DNA of 62,281 nt. Origin: Bacillota bacterium. GTDB taxonomy: Bacteria > Bacillota > UBA5301. The notes under the pieces were generated by a model, which had not been told where the DNA came from, made no database searches, and saw nothing but the letters and a program-made list of their open reading frames with translations. Below are positions 36,646-44,507 of this stretch, piece by piece. How positions within the stretch are numbered: the stretch's first letter is position 1; the number at the start of each line of letters is the position of its first letter. The DNA is taken from assembly GCA_012735535.1 (NCBI GenBank), contig JAAYHC010000068.1, positions 1-62,281 of the forward strand, in the 5' to 3' direction. A program made the position numbers and the translations under genes.

Positions 36646-36996
36646 TTAGCCTTTCGGACGGCAAATGATCCCAAAAATGAAACCAAAAAAGATCGCCGCG
36701 GCAATCGCTCCACCGGCCAGATTAAATACGCCCGACCACACTCCCCCAATTCCTTTACTTAAAAGCGATTCATACACTCCTTGGGTCAAAACGTAACCGA
36801 AATTAGAGACCGGAATTGCCGCGCCGGCACCGGCCAGTTCGACCAACGGCTCATAAAGACCCACAGCGGTCAGAGCGCTACCGGTGACGACAAGAATCAC
36901 CATGACATGGCCCATGGTGAGTTTGGTTAAATCAAAAATCAGTTGTCCAATGGTTACGATAATACCTCCGACAACAAAGGCCAGTAAATAGTCGAT
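36646..36996 (-). CDS. spoVAE: Stage V sporulation protein AE (SpoVAEB type)
   Basis: About 116 residues with three or four membrane helices. FVVGGIIVTIGQLIFDLTKL, GLYEPLVELAGAGAAIPVSNFG and the end FGFIFGIICRPKG are the family signatures; it is a paralogue of SpoVAC. Part of the inner-membrane channel for dipicolinic acid. There is no ATG, GTG or TTG near the expected N-terminus: GAGGTG sits eight bases before an ATC (36994-36996), where homologues start. The in-frame GTG at 37035 lacks an SD and lies in spoVAD. Confidence 0.88.
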   Translation of the reverse strand: MDYLLAFVVGGIIVTIGQLIFDLTKLTMGHVMVILVVTGSALTAVGLYEPLVELAGAGAAIPVSNFGYVLTQGVYESLLSKGIGGVWSGVFNLAGGAIAAAIFFGFIFGIICRPKG

Positions 36997-36998
36997 TT

Positions 36999-38009
36999 TT
37001 AAATCACCTCTATAGCAACAGCATGGCAAATACACGGTATATTTTCATTTTGCAGGCTGGTTAACGGACTTAATAAAGCACCGGTTCCGGCCAACAGAAC
37101 TTTGTTGAGCTTCCCGGCTTGGATCAGCTTAAAAAAATGACCGGCAAATCCGACTGCTAAAGCGGCGCAGCCACTGCCGCCCGCATGCACATCTTCATCA
37201 GGATGAAAAATGGAGGCTCCGCAGTCAAGATAGTTGTCGACAAAACCGAAACCGGCCTCTTCCATCAATTCCGCCAGAATTGCCGAGCCCACTTTACCCA
37301 AGTCACCGGTCACAATAAGATCATAATCAGCCGGTTGTTTCGCCAAATCTTTGAAATGAGCAAGCAAGGTATCGGCAGCTGCCGGAGCCATGGCCGAGCC
37401 CATGTCGTTCGGATCTTTACATCCCATGTCAACAACCCGCCCAACCGTAGCACAGGTGATCCGCGGGTTCGTTGCCGAATCATCGATGAGAAAGCTGCCA
37501 CATCCGGTCACGGTCCACTGGGCTGTCGGCGGTCTTTGCGTGCCGAATTCGATCGGAAATCTGAACTGGCGCTCTGCGGCCTTATTATGGCTCGAAGCTG
37601 CGGCAATTACTCGGCTGCCATAACGTCCGTCGATTAACATGGCCCCGAGTATTAATGCTTCAGCAATTGTCGAGCAGGCGCCGAAGAGTCCGAAAAACGG
37701 GATCGGAAAGGTGGCTGCGGCGAAATTGGAAGAGATGATCTGATTTAATAAGTCGCCTGCTAATAAAAAACTTATCTCATCGGGTTGAAGCTTTGCTTTT
37801 TGAATCAGATTATTGACCGCTTCGACAACTAACTTTCGCTCCGCCTTTTCCCAGGTCTGTTCACCGTATACTTCATCGGGTAAAACGGTGTCATAATCAG
37901 GGCCCCATGGGCCTCGCCCTTCTTTCGGACCCACGATACTAAAAGTATGTGAAATGCTGGGCAGGGAGCGAAAGACGACCGTTTGCTTGCCGATGTGATT
38001 AGTTTGCAT
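36999..38009 (-). CDS. spoVAD: Stage V sporulation protein AD
   Basis: The dipicolinic-acid-binding SpoVA protein, thiolase-fold. FGLFGACSTIAEALILGA, AAASSHNKAAERQFRFP and HAGGSGCAALAVGFAG are the conserved blocks. About 336 residues from the ATG at 38007-38009 (SD AAGGGTGAG). Overlaps nothing upstream but is 10 bases after spoVAC, and directly precedes spoVAE. Confidence 0.95.
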   Translation of the reverse strand: MQTNHIGKQTVVFRSLPSISHTFSIVGPKEGRGPWGPDYDTVLPDEVYGEQTWEKAERKLVVEAVNNLIQKAKLQPDEISFLLAGDLLNQIISSNFAAATFPIPFFGLFGACSTIAEALILGAMLIDGRYGSRVIAAASSHNKAAERQFRFPIEFGTQRPPTAQWTVTGCGSFLIDDSATNPRITCATVGRVVDMGCKDPNDMGSAMAPAAADTLLAHFKDLAKQPADYDLIVTGDLGKVGSAILAELMEEAGFGFVDNYLDCGASIFHPDEDVHAGGSGCAALAVGFAGHFFKLIQAGKLNKVLLAGTGALLSPLTSLQNENIPCICHAVAIEVI

Positions 38010-38019
38010 CTTCTCACCC

Positions 38020-38472
38020 TTAGTGGACCAAAATCCATTTGACCACTCCGGCAATTATAGCGCTGACTACGCCGTAGGTAATCACCGGACCGGCAATCTT
38101 GTACATTTGAGCCGCCATCCCGAGAACGTAACCTTCGGAGCGAAAATCCATCGCTGCCGAGACGATCGTGTTGGCAAATCCGGTGATTGGCACGGCTGAG
38201 CCGGCCCCACCAATCTTGGCCAGCTTATCATACAATCCGAGAGCTGTGAGCAGGGCTCCGAGAAAAACCATGGTAATTGCAGTAAAAGCACCTGCTTCGC
38301 TTGGCGACAACCCTCTACTTAAAAAAAGATTGTTGATCGCCTGGGCGATGACGCAAATGAGGCCTCCCACGAGGAAGGCATTACAGCTGTTACGGAAGAT
38401 CGGCGGTTTGGGAATATGTTTTTGGGCTATTCTTTGGTAATTCTGTTGTGCTTTGGTGCGCTGAGCCATCAT
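38020..38472 (-). CDS. spoVAC: Stage V sporulation protein AC
   Basis: A forespore membrane protein of the DPA channel, about 150 residues with four helices. FLVGGLICVIAQAINNLFL and GLYDKLAKIGGAGSAVPITGFANT are typical. The ATG at 38470-38472 follows a GGATGGTGAG SD; the next codon is also ATG. First gene of spoVAC-spoVAD-spoVAE. Its upstream region has an inverted repeat, but no good sigma-G promoter (closest CATAGTG). Confidence 0.95.
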   Translation of the reverse strand: MMAQRTKAQQNYQRIAQKHIPKPPIFRNSCNAFLVGGLICVIAQAINNLFLSRGLSPSEAGAFTAITMVFLGALLTALGLYDKLAKIGGAGSAVPITGFANTIVSAAMDFRSEGYVLGMAAQMYKIAGPVITYGVVSAIIAGVVKWILVH

Positions 38473-38498
38473 TAGCTCACCATCCTGAGAGTAAACGA

Positions 38499-38551
38499 GC
38501 ACTATGTTAGTGCCCGTTGAAGTACGCTTGACGCTGGGAACTTAGGTTCCC
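38499..38551. repeat. Two short inverted repeats between dodecin gene and spoVAC
   Basis: GCACTA-TGT-TAGTGC (38499-38513) is a perfect palindrome upstream of spoVAC. GGGAAC-TTAG-GTTCCC (38536-38551) is a perfect hairpin that contains the dodecin stop codon. Neither is followed by T, so simple terminators are unlikely. Confidence 0.6.
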
Positions 38552-38757
38552 TCGACCGTAAAGGCGATATGGACATCGCATTTGTAATCGGTAACCCGAC
38601 CATCATCCACACTGCAGGTTAGGTTCATTACTTCCACGCCACTGATGTTACGGATGGTCTTAGAAGCTTCAGCTACCGCGTTTTGAATCGCATCTTCCCA
38701 ACTATGCGGTGATTCTGCAACGAGTTCGATCACCTTAACGACAGCCAATCGATTCAC
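38542..38757 (-). CDS. Dodecin family protein
   Basis: A 71-residue protein: KVIELVAESPHSWEDAIQNA and VTDYKCDVHIAFTVEGT match the dodecin fold, which forms dodecamers binding flavin or CoA. It has the usual length. SD GAGGTGA before the ATG. Located between spoVS and spoVAC; a spore role is possible but not shown. Confidence 0.92.
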   Translation of the reverse strand: MNRLAVVKVIELVAESPHSWEDAIQNAVAEASKTIRNISGVEVMNLTCSVDDGRVTDYKCDVHIAFTVEGT

Positions 38758-38821
38758 CTCACTTTGCGCAATTTATCAGTAAGTATTTTGGTTTGATGAC
38801 CGCTGATTAATACTTGTAAAC

Positions 38822-38850
38822 AAAAAAAAACCGATGTAGTAGACATCGGT
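38822..38850 (-). terminator. Terminator after spoVS
   Basis: ACCGATGT-CTACT-ACATCGGT followed by nine T on the minus strand. Confidence 0.92.
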
Positions 38851-38877
38851 AGAATAATAATAATTGCTACGTAAGCA

Positions 38878-39138
38878 TTAGCGAGGCTGCACGATAAGCT
38901 TGATTGCAGTTCTCTCTTCACCGTCGATCTGAATGTCGGTAAAAGCCGGTATGCAAACCAGATCCATACCGCTGGGTGCGACAAAACCACGTGCGATGGC
39001 TACCGCTTTGACAGCTTGGTTAAGTGCGCCAGCGCCAATTGCTTGTATCTCCGCGCCCCCACGCTCACGTAAAACACCTGCTAAAGCTCCTGCAACGGAA
39101 TTTGGACTGGATTTTGCTGAAACTTTCAATACTTCCAT
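38878..39138 (-). CDS. spoVS: Stage V sporulation protein S
   Basis: An 86-residue Alba-like protein, very highly conserved. MEVLKVSAKSSPNSVAGALA, ERGGAEIQAIGAGALNQAVK and GMDLVCIPAFTDI are diagnostic. In Bacillus it is sigma-H dependent and needed for spore coat/core maturation. SD GGGGGAG precedes the ATG. A sigma-H-like promoter and a 0A box lie 60-97 bases upstream. Confidence 0.97.
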   Translation of the reverse strand: MEVLKVSAKSSPNSVAGALAGVLRERGGAEIQAIGAGALNQAVKAVAIARGFVAPSGMDLVCIPAFTDIQIDGEERTAIKLIVQPR

Positions 39139-39197
39139 GTTTTGACCCGCTCCCCCTTTATATTAATACCATGATAAAAAATGTATGGATATTAATA

Positions 39198-39235
39198 GAA
39201 TTATTTGGAAGAAGCAAAAATCCTTTTTTTCGACA
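39198..39235 (-). promoter_or_regulatory. Sigma-H-like promoter and 0A box of spoVS
   Basis: An exact Spo0A box TGTCGAA (39229-39235, minus) is followed by AAAGGATTT (39218-39226), 11 bases, then AAATAATTC (39198-39206). The -35 fits RNAGGAWWW and the -10 fits RNNGAATWW except TAAT for GAAT. Confidence 0.6.
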
Positions 39236-39238
39236 AAT

Positions 39239-40030
39239 TTATTCAGGTTCATTTGTGAATATTCGTTCAATTGAAACGGCACGGCGGTTTGTGAGGTCAA
39301 AGGTTATGACTACACCTTGAAAAGTATAGGGACCGCTTGCTACTTCGAAACGGGCCGGCATCTGGGTGAGAAACTTGTTGATAATTATCGCGCGGTCCAT
39401 GCCTAGAACTGAGTTTAGTGGTCCGGTCATCCCAACATCTGTGATGTAGGCAGTTCCTTCGGGTAAAATCCGCGCATCTGCGGTTTGGATATGAGTATGA
39501 GTACCCACTACGGCTGCAACCTTGCCGTCAAGGTACCAGCCAAGGGCAACCTTTTCCGCAGTTGCTTCGGCGTGAAAATCCACCAAAATTAGATCTGCAT
39601 TACCAAAATCGGTTTGTAACAGCGCACTAATTGCTCTAAACGGGTCATCAAAGCCGGGTAGAAAGACCCGGCCTGATAAATTGACCAGTCCCAAACGCCA
39701 ACCATCACCCTGGTACACCAGGGAGCCGCGACCGGGAACACCGGGCGGATAATTAAGCGGGCGTAATAAAAATGGGGTTTCGTCGATCAGATCGTACGAC
39801 TCCCGTTTATCCCAAACATGGTTGCCGGTGGTCATCAAGTCTATGCCGCTGGCCCGCAGTTCTTCGACGACACTGGCCGTAACTCCAAAACCTCCTGCGG
39901 CATTCTCTACGTTGGCAATGACCAGGTCAACACCATGAGTACGCTTCAAAATCGGTACCTCGGTGCGCACTGCACGGCGCCCGGGTCTCCCAACAATGTC
40001 CCCGATAAATAGTACGGTTAAGGTCTGCAT
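39239..40030 (-). CDS. ymdB: YmdB-type metallophosphoesterase (TIGR00282)
   Basis: A cyclic-nucleotide phosphodiesterase that in Bacillus affects biofilm and sporulation decisions. Motifs are FIGDIVGRPGRRAV, NVENAAGG, GNHVWD, DFHAEATAEK and GTHTHIQTAD. About 263 residues from the ATG at 40028-40030, with AGGAG ten bases upstream. It follows rny in many Firmicutes; here one unknown gene lies between. Confidence 0.95.
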   Translation of the reverse strand: MQTLTVLFIGDIVGRPGRRAVRTEVPILKRTHGVDLVIANVENAAGGFGVTASVVEELRASGIDLMTTGNHVWDKRESYDLIDETPFLLRPLNYPPGVPGRGSLVYQGDGWRLGLVNLSGRVFLPGFDDPFRAISALLQTDFGNADLILVDFHAEATAEKVALGWYLDGKVAAVVGTHTHIQTADARILPEGTAYITDVGMTGPLNSVLGMDRAIIINKFLTQMPARFEVASGPYTFQGVVITFDLTNRRAVSIERIFTNEPE

Positions 40031-40091
40031 TATCAAAAGGCTCCTTTCTCGCCTAGTATGCCTTCTGTGCAAGAAAGGAATAATCCTCTAG

Positions 40092-40637
40092 TTAGCTGGT
40101 TTTGTTATAGACAAAGACACGACCATTTTCGCGGAAACCGATTAAATCTTTGGGTACGATTTCAAACCGAGTATCTTCGAGCATGTTTTCAATAATTTCA
40201 TCTTGAACATCCAATTCTTCTTCGCCCCAATTGGAATAATCTTCAAGGACCAAGCGATCCTTGAAGTGATTGGCCACCAAGGTGGAAAGCAAAGCGATCT
40301 CTTGGCGAGTCAGAGACGCGACATCCCGTTTAACCTCCAGTAGTGAAAACTGGCCGTACTCAGTAAAATTGAGCGTGAATTCATTAACGCGTACTGACTG
40401 CAGCTGATGGAAGGCAGCTATCGAAGTGGACAAAAAGGCGGAAAAATCCTCTTTAACCTCGTCAGCCAGACTACCCCGCAGAATATATGTAAAACGGATA
40501 CATCCATCGGCAGGCGAAAGTTTACAGGTGGCAACCTCCGGATAACGTACCAAGATGGATACGAGCAATCCGATACTGTTTTGAACTGCATCCCTTGTGC
40601 TAGCTGAAACTGAGATACTGTAATTCGCTTTGGACAT
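40092..40637 (-). CDS. Conserved unknown protein between rny and ymdB
   Basis: A 181-residue acidic protein without signal or membrane segments. It starts NYSISVSASTRDAVQNS and contains two parts: an N-terminal alpha/beta half (about 1-100) and a helical, acidic C-terminal half (ANHFKDRLVLEDYSNWGEEE). I do not recognise a family. Start ATG with GTGGGGTGAG upstream. It sits behind the rny terminator. Confidence 0.6.
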   Translation of the reverse strand: MSKANYSISVSASTRDAVQNSIGLLVSILVRYPEVATCKLSPADGCIRFTYILRGSLADEVKEDFSAFLSTSIAAFHQLQSVRVNEFTLNFTEYGQFSLLEVKRDVASLTRQEIALLSTLVANHFKDRLVLEDYSNWGEEELDVQDEIIENMLEDTRFEIVPKDLIGFRENGRVFVYNKTS

Positions 40638-40717
40638 AACTAACTCACCCCACTTATGCCCCGAGTTAATGTTAAATTCGGTTAGGTTTATCTTAATCCT
40701 GCTTAGTGTATATTGTC

Positions 40718-40745
40718 AAAAAAAACGGGTGCCGACAGGCACCCG
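40718..40745 (-). terminator. Terminator after rny
   Basis: CGGGTGCC-TGTC-GGCACCCG followed by eight T on the minus strand. Confidence 0.92.
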
Positions 40746-40753
40746 GTATTGAC

Positions 40754-42301
40754 TTACTTGGCATAATCTACTGCGCGGGTCTCGCGGATTACTGTCACCT
40801 TAATCTGACCAGGATATTCCATTTCCGCTTCGATCTGTTTAGCGATATCCCGAGCTAGTTTTGCAGCCATGACGTCATCAATGGTCTCAGGTTTAACTGC
40901 AATTCGGATTTCTCGCCCAGCCTGGATCGCATACGATTTTTCCACTCCCGGATAAGAATCAGCGATGCTTTCCAACTTTTCGAGGCGTTTAATATACGCT
41001 TCTAGCGTTTCGCGCCGGGCTCCGGGTCTAGCTGCCGATAATGCATCTGCGGCTGCAACCAAGACCGCAATCAAGGATTTCGGCTCGGTATCACCGTGGT
41101 GCGATCCGATTGCATCGATGACCGTTTCGCTCTCACGATATTTCCTGGCCAGTTCAACCCCGATTTGAACGTGAGACCCTTCAACTTCATGATCGGCTGC
41201 TTTGCCGATATCATGCAACAAACCTGCCCGTCGTGCCAAGGTTTGATCGAGACCTAATTCGCCGGCCATCATTCCGGCCAAATGTGCTACTTCTATACTA
41301 TGTTGCAGGACATTCTGTCCGTAACTGGTTCGGTATCGCAATCTACCCAACAAGCGAATGAGCTCGCCGTGCAGTCCATGCACACCACATTCAAGGGTTG
41401 CTTGCTCTCCGGCTTCTCTAATCGCAGTCTCCACCTCTTTACGAGCCTTATTCACCATTTCTTCAATGCGAGCCGGATGAATACGGCCATCAGCAATTAA
41501 TTTCTCGAGGGCAATGCGCGCTATTTCGCGCCGGACCGGATCAAAGCCGGACAAGATTACAGCTTCCGGAGTATCGTCGATGATCAGATCGATGCCGGTC
41601 GCTGTTTCCAAGGCTCTGATATTGCGGCCTTCCCGGCCGATGATCCGCCCTTTCATCTCGTCATTCGGTAATGCGACTACGGAAACGGTGGATTCGGTGA
41701 CGTGATCGGCAGCCCATCGCTGAATGGCTGTGGAGATGATTTCGCGACTTCTTTTTTCCGCTTCTTCTTTTGTCTTCGTCTCATATTCTTTGATCATTAC
41801 CGCCATATCATATTGTAACTCGTTTTCTAAGTCGCGCAGCAAAATTTCTTTCGCTTCACTGCTGGTCAAACCGGAAATGCGTTCGAGCTCAAGTCGCTGT
41901 TTTTCCTGTAATTCTTCCAGACTACGGCGTAAGGACTCAATCTCAGCCTCTTTACGCTGGAATTGCGCCTCTTTTTGCTCCAAAGCTTCGGCTTTACGAT
42001 CCAGCATTTCCTCTTTTTGAAGTAAGCGTTTTTCGATGCGAGAAAACTCTTGCCTGCGTTCTTTGCTCTCATTATCTAAATCATTTCGGCCTTTAAGCAC
42101 AATCTCTATGGCCTCTAAATTGGCTTCCCTAATCTTGGCTTCGGCTTCGCGCTGTGCTTCGGCCAAGATTCTTTCCGCTTCGTCTTGGGCTAAGCCAATC
42201 CTGCGCTTACTCAGATATTGATAGAACAAATATCCGCTGATAAATCCAACGATTGCCACTATAATCAGTAGCAATATTGTACTTCCGCTAATGCTACTCA
42301 C
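40754..42301 (-). CDS. rny: Ribonuclease Y
   Basis: The membrane-anchored endonuclease initiating mRNA decay. One N-terminal membrane helix (about 8-28), a long coiled coil (30-200), a KH domain ([19 protein letters not shown]) and an HD domain with [17 protein letters not shown]. The 515 residues are normal. Two starts are possible: a GTG (42299-42301) fused to the SD, and an ATT (42290-42292) exactly eight bases after GGAGG. It has its own promoter, in the recX 3' end. Confidence 0.95.
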   Translation of the reverse strand: MSSISGSTILLLIIVAIVGFISGYLFYQYLSKRRIGLAQDEAERILAEAQREAEAKIREANLEAIEIVLKGRNDLDNESKERRQEFSRIEKRLLQKEEMLDRKAEALEQKEAQFQRKEAEIESLRRSLEELQEKQRLELERISGLTSSEAKEILLRDLENELQYDMAVMIKEYETKTKEEAEKRSREIISTAIQRWAADHVTESTVSVVALPNDEMKGRIIGREGRNIRALETATGIDLIIDDTPEAVILSGFDPVRREIARIALEKLIADGRIHPARIEEMVNKARKEVETAIREAGEQATLECGVHGLHGELIRLLGRLRYRTSYGQNVLQHSIEVAHLAGMMAGELGLDQTLARRAGLLHDIGKAADHEVEGSHVQIGVELARKYRESETVIDAIGSHHGDTEPKSLIAVLVAAADALSAARPGARRETLEAYIKRLEKLESIADSYPGVEKSYAIQAGREIRIAVKPETIDDVMAAKLARDIAKQIEAEMEYPGQIKVTVIRETRAVDYAK

Positions 42302-42353
42302 CTCCCTATTTAGTTGTCAAGCTGCAAAAGTTGATATCCCAGATATTAATACA

Positions 42354-42382
42354 ATTGTATCTGTCGTCACAATGCATGTCAA
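42354..42382 (-). promoter_or_regulatory. Sigma-A promoter of rny
   Basis: TTGACA (42377-42382), a 17-bp spacer and TACAAT (42354-42359) on the minus strand, overlapping the recX stop codon and 50 bases before the rny start. Confidence 0.85.
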
Positions 42383-42882
42383 GAATTGGTGTCCGAATCT
42401 TGTTCGCGATAAAAACGACAAATCTTGGCTATTACCCCGGTAGAAAAGCCGCGTCGCTCCAACCAGGTTGCGAGTCTCTGCAAATCCTGCCTGGTACCTC
42501 TTCCGCCTGCATTTCGGCGCATATTTTTCTGCCATTGCTCCCGTGCGAGCTCGCTAGCCAGCTGATACTCTTTCTCCTCATCGTAAGCGGCCAAGACCTC
42601 ACTGACGATCTGCGGGGAGATTCCTTTAGCCGCCAGTTCGTGCTGCAGCCGGCGGCGGCCCATCGGTTTACACGCTTCCCGACTGCCCACCCATAAGCGA
42701 GAGAATGCCATATCATCGAGTTCTCCGGCGCTTTCCAATTGCTCAATGACCTGCTCGATTACCACGGGAGAATATCCTTTCCTTTGTAAACGCGTCCGTA
42801 ACTCCGCACAGCTGCGTGGGCGATACGAAAGCAAACGCCACGCATATTGAAGTGCTTTTTGCAGCTGGTCACCTTCGCTCAC
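42379..42882 (-). CDS. recX: Regulatory protein RecX
   Basis: A modulator of RecA, 167 residues. LSYRPRSCAELRTRLQRKGY, MGRRRLQHELAAKGI and the C-terminal LATWLERRGFSTGVIAKICR match the three-helix repeats of RecX. The GTG start overlaps the recA stop (TAGTG) with GGAGGAG 11 bases away, so the two are coupled. The rny promoter begins in its last codons. Confidence 0.93.
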   Translation of the reverse strand: MSEGDQLQKALQYAWRLLSYRPRSCAELRTRLQRKGYSPVVIEQVIEQLESAGELDDMAFSRLWVGSREACKPMGRRRLQHELAAKGISPQIVSEVLAAYDEEKEYQLASELAREQWQKNMRRNAGGRGTRQDLQRLATWLERRGFSTGVIAKICRFYREQDSDTNS

Positions 42883-43919
42883 TATTTAGCAGGCTCCTCC
42901 GTCTGGCTTTGGTTAACGGGCACACTCAGCCCGAGTTTTTGGCGCAAGGTACGTTCAATCTCGGCGAGGATTTCTTTGTTTTCTTGTAGATAAGCTTTGG
43001 CGTTATCACGGCCTTGGCCCAGGCGCAGATCGCCGTATGAAAACCACGAGCCGGACTTGCTAATAACATCATGTTCGACAGCCAGATCGAGAATTACACC
43101 CTCGCGGGAGATACCCTCACCGTACATGATGTCGACCTCAGCTTCTTTAAAAGGTGGTGCCACCTTGTTTTTGACCACTTTGATCTTAACACGGCTACCA
43201 ATCATCTGAGTTCCTTGTTTGAGGGTCTCCAGTCGGCGGACATCTAAGCGAACGGAAGAATAAAACTTTAGTGCTCTACCGCCGGGGGTGGTCTCCGGAT
43301 TGCCGAACATGACCCCAACCTTCTCCCGGAGTTGATTAATGAAGATCGCACAGGTTTTGGATTTACTTATCGCTCCGGTAAGTTTGCGCAAGGCCTGGGA
43401 CATCAGACGGGCCTGTAAACCCACGTGAGCATCGCCCATTTCTCCCTCTAACTCTGCCCGCGGCACCAGAGCGGCAACGGAGTCTACCACAATCACATCA
43501 ATGGCTCCGCTGCGCACTAAGGCTTCCGCGATTTCTAAAGCCTGTTCCCCGGTGTCCGGCTGCGAGACGAGCAGATTATCAAGATCCACCCCGAGCCGAC
43601 GTGCGTACTCAGGCGAAAAGGCGTGTTCGGCATCGATGAACGCAGCAATTCCACCAAGTTTTTGCGACTCAGCGATGATGTGCAGAGCTACAGTTGTTTT
43701 GCCCGAGGACTCCGGACCGAAGATTTCCACGATTCTGCCCCGGGGTACTCCGCCGACGCCTAGCGCAAGGTCGAGATTCAGTGCTCCGGTCGGAATGACT
43801 TCAACATTTAGCACAGATTCACTGCCCAATTTCATAATCGACCCTTTGCCAAATTGCTTTTCAATTTGCCCGATGGCAACTTCCAGGGCTTTTTCTTTTT
43901 GCAGATCTAGATTTGACAT
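42882..43919 (-). CDS. recA: Recombinase RecA
   Basis: Catalyses strand exchange and LexA cleavage. Walker A GPESSGKT at 68-75, [15 protein letters not shown] (Walker B), loop L2 region [19 protein letters not shown], and the [15 protein letters not shown] block are present. Length of 345 is standard. SD GAGGAGG before ATG. No SOS box (CGAAC-N4-GTTCG) is visible upstream, and it lies in a seven- to eight-gene operon, so its SOS control is unclear. Confidence 0.97.
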   Translation of the reverse strand: MSNLDLQKEKALEVAIGQIEKQFGKGSIMKLGSESVLNVEVIPTGALNLDLALGVGGVPRGRIVEIFGPESSGKTTVALHIIAESQKLGGIAAFIDAEHAFSPEYARRLGVDLDNLLVSQPDTGEQALEIAEALVRSGAIDVIVVDSVAALVPRAELEGEMGDAHVGLQARLMSQALRKLTGAISKSKTCAIFINQLREKVGVMFGNPETTPGGRALKFYSSVRLDVRRLETLKQGTQMIGSRVKIKVVKNKVAPPFKEAEVDIMYGEGISREGVILDLAVEHDVISKSGSWFSYGDLRLGQGRDNAKAYLQENKEILAEIERTLRQKLGLSVPVNQSQTEEPAK

Positions 43920-43937
43920 TGTCAGCCTCCTCTTCCA

Positions 43938-44504
43938 CTAGTTACCTAACAGGGGCATCACATGTAATTGCGTGTACTTTGGACCGCTAGGAAAAAGTTC
44001 GCTCTTGAAAAGTTCGATCTGGCGCACGGTAAAGCTTGCTCGTACCTCATTAAGCGCAGCAGGCACATCGCTAAGAACCAGATTGCCCAGTGAGGTCTTC
44101 ACTCTGCCGATCGTCAAATGAGGTTGAAATGAGCGGTCGGCGGAAAATCCGAGGGGTACCAGAGCGGACCACACGCATCGATATGCCTCCTGCAGCAAAT
44201 CAGTACCTTTAGAGATACCTAGCCATAATACGCGGGCTCGGTTCCGTGACGGAAAAGCGCCAAAACCGTTGATTTCGATAATAAACGGAGGCAGACCGAC
44301 CAGTTGTGCAGCCGTTGCCTCCGCAATGATTGGAAGCTGCTCTTGGCTTACTTCGCCAAGGAAGGCCAGGGTAAGATGGTACTGTGCCGGCGGCACCCAT
44401 TTGACCTGATCAGCAAGTGATCTCCACTGGCGCACAGCTTGGTTGATTGAACTTTTGACCTCCTCCGGCAGGGTAATCGCGATAAAAGACCTACAGGTGG
44501 GCAA
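43938..44504 (-). CDS. thpR: RNA 2',3'-cyclic phosphodiesterase
   Basis: A 2H phosphoesterase of 188 residues. The two HxTx motifs are HLTLAFLG (about 43-50) and HLTIGRV (about 129-135). The TTG start overlaps the stop of the upstream gene, with GGAG nine bases before. ThpR often lies next to recA or cinA in Firmicutes. The tRNA-ligase activity of older names is a side activity. Confidence 0.93.
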   Translation of the reverse strand: MPTCRSFIAITLPEEVKSSINQAVRQWRSLADQVKWVPPAQYHLTLAFLGEVSQEQLPIIAEATAAQLVGLPPFIIEINGFGAFPSRNRARVLWLGISKGTDLLQEAYRCVWSALVPLGFSADRSFQPHLTIGRVKTSLGNLVLSDVPAALNEVRASFTVRQIELFKSELFPSGPKYTQLHVMPLLGN

Positions 44505-44507
44505 ATG

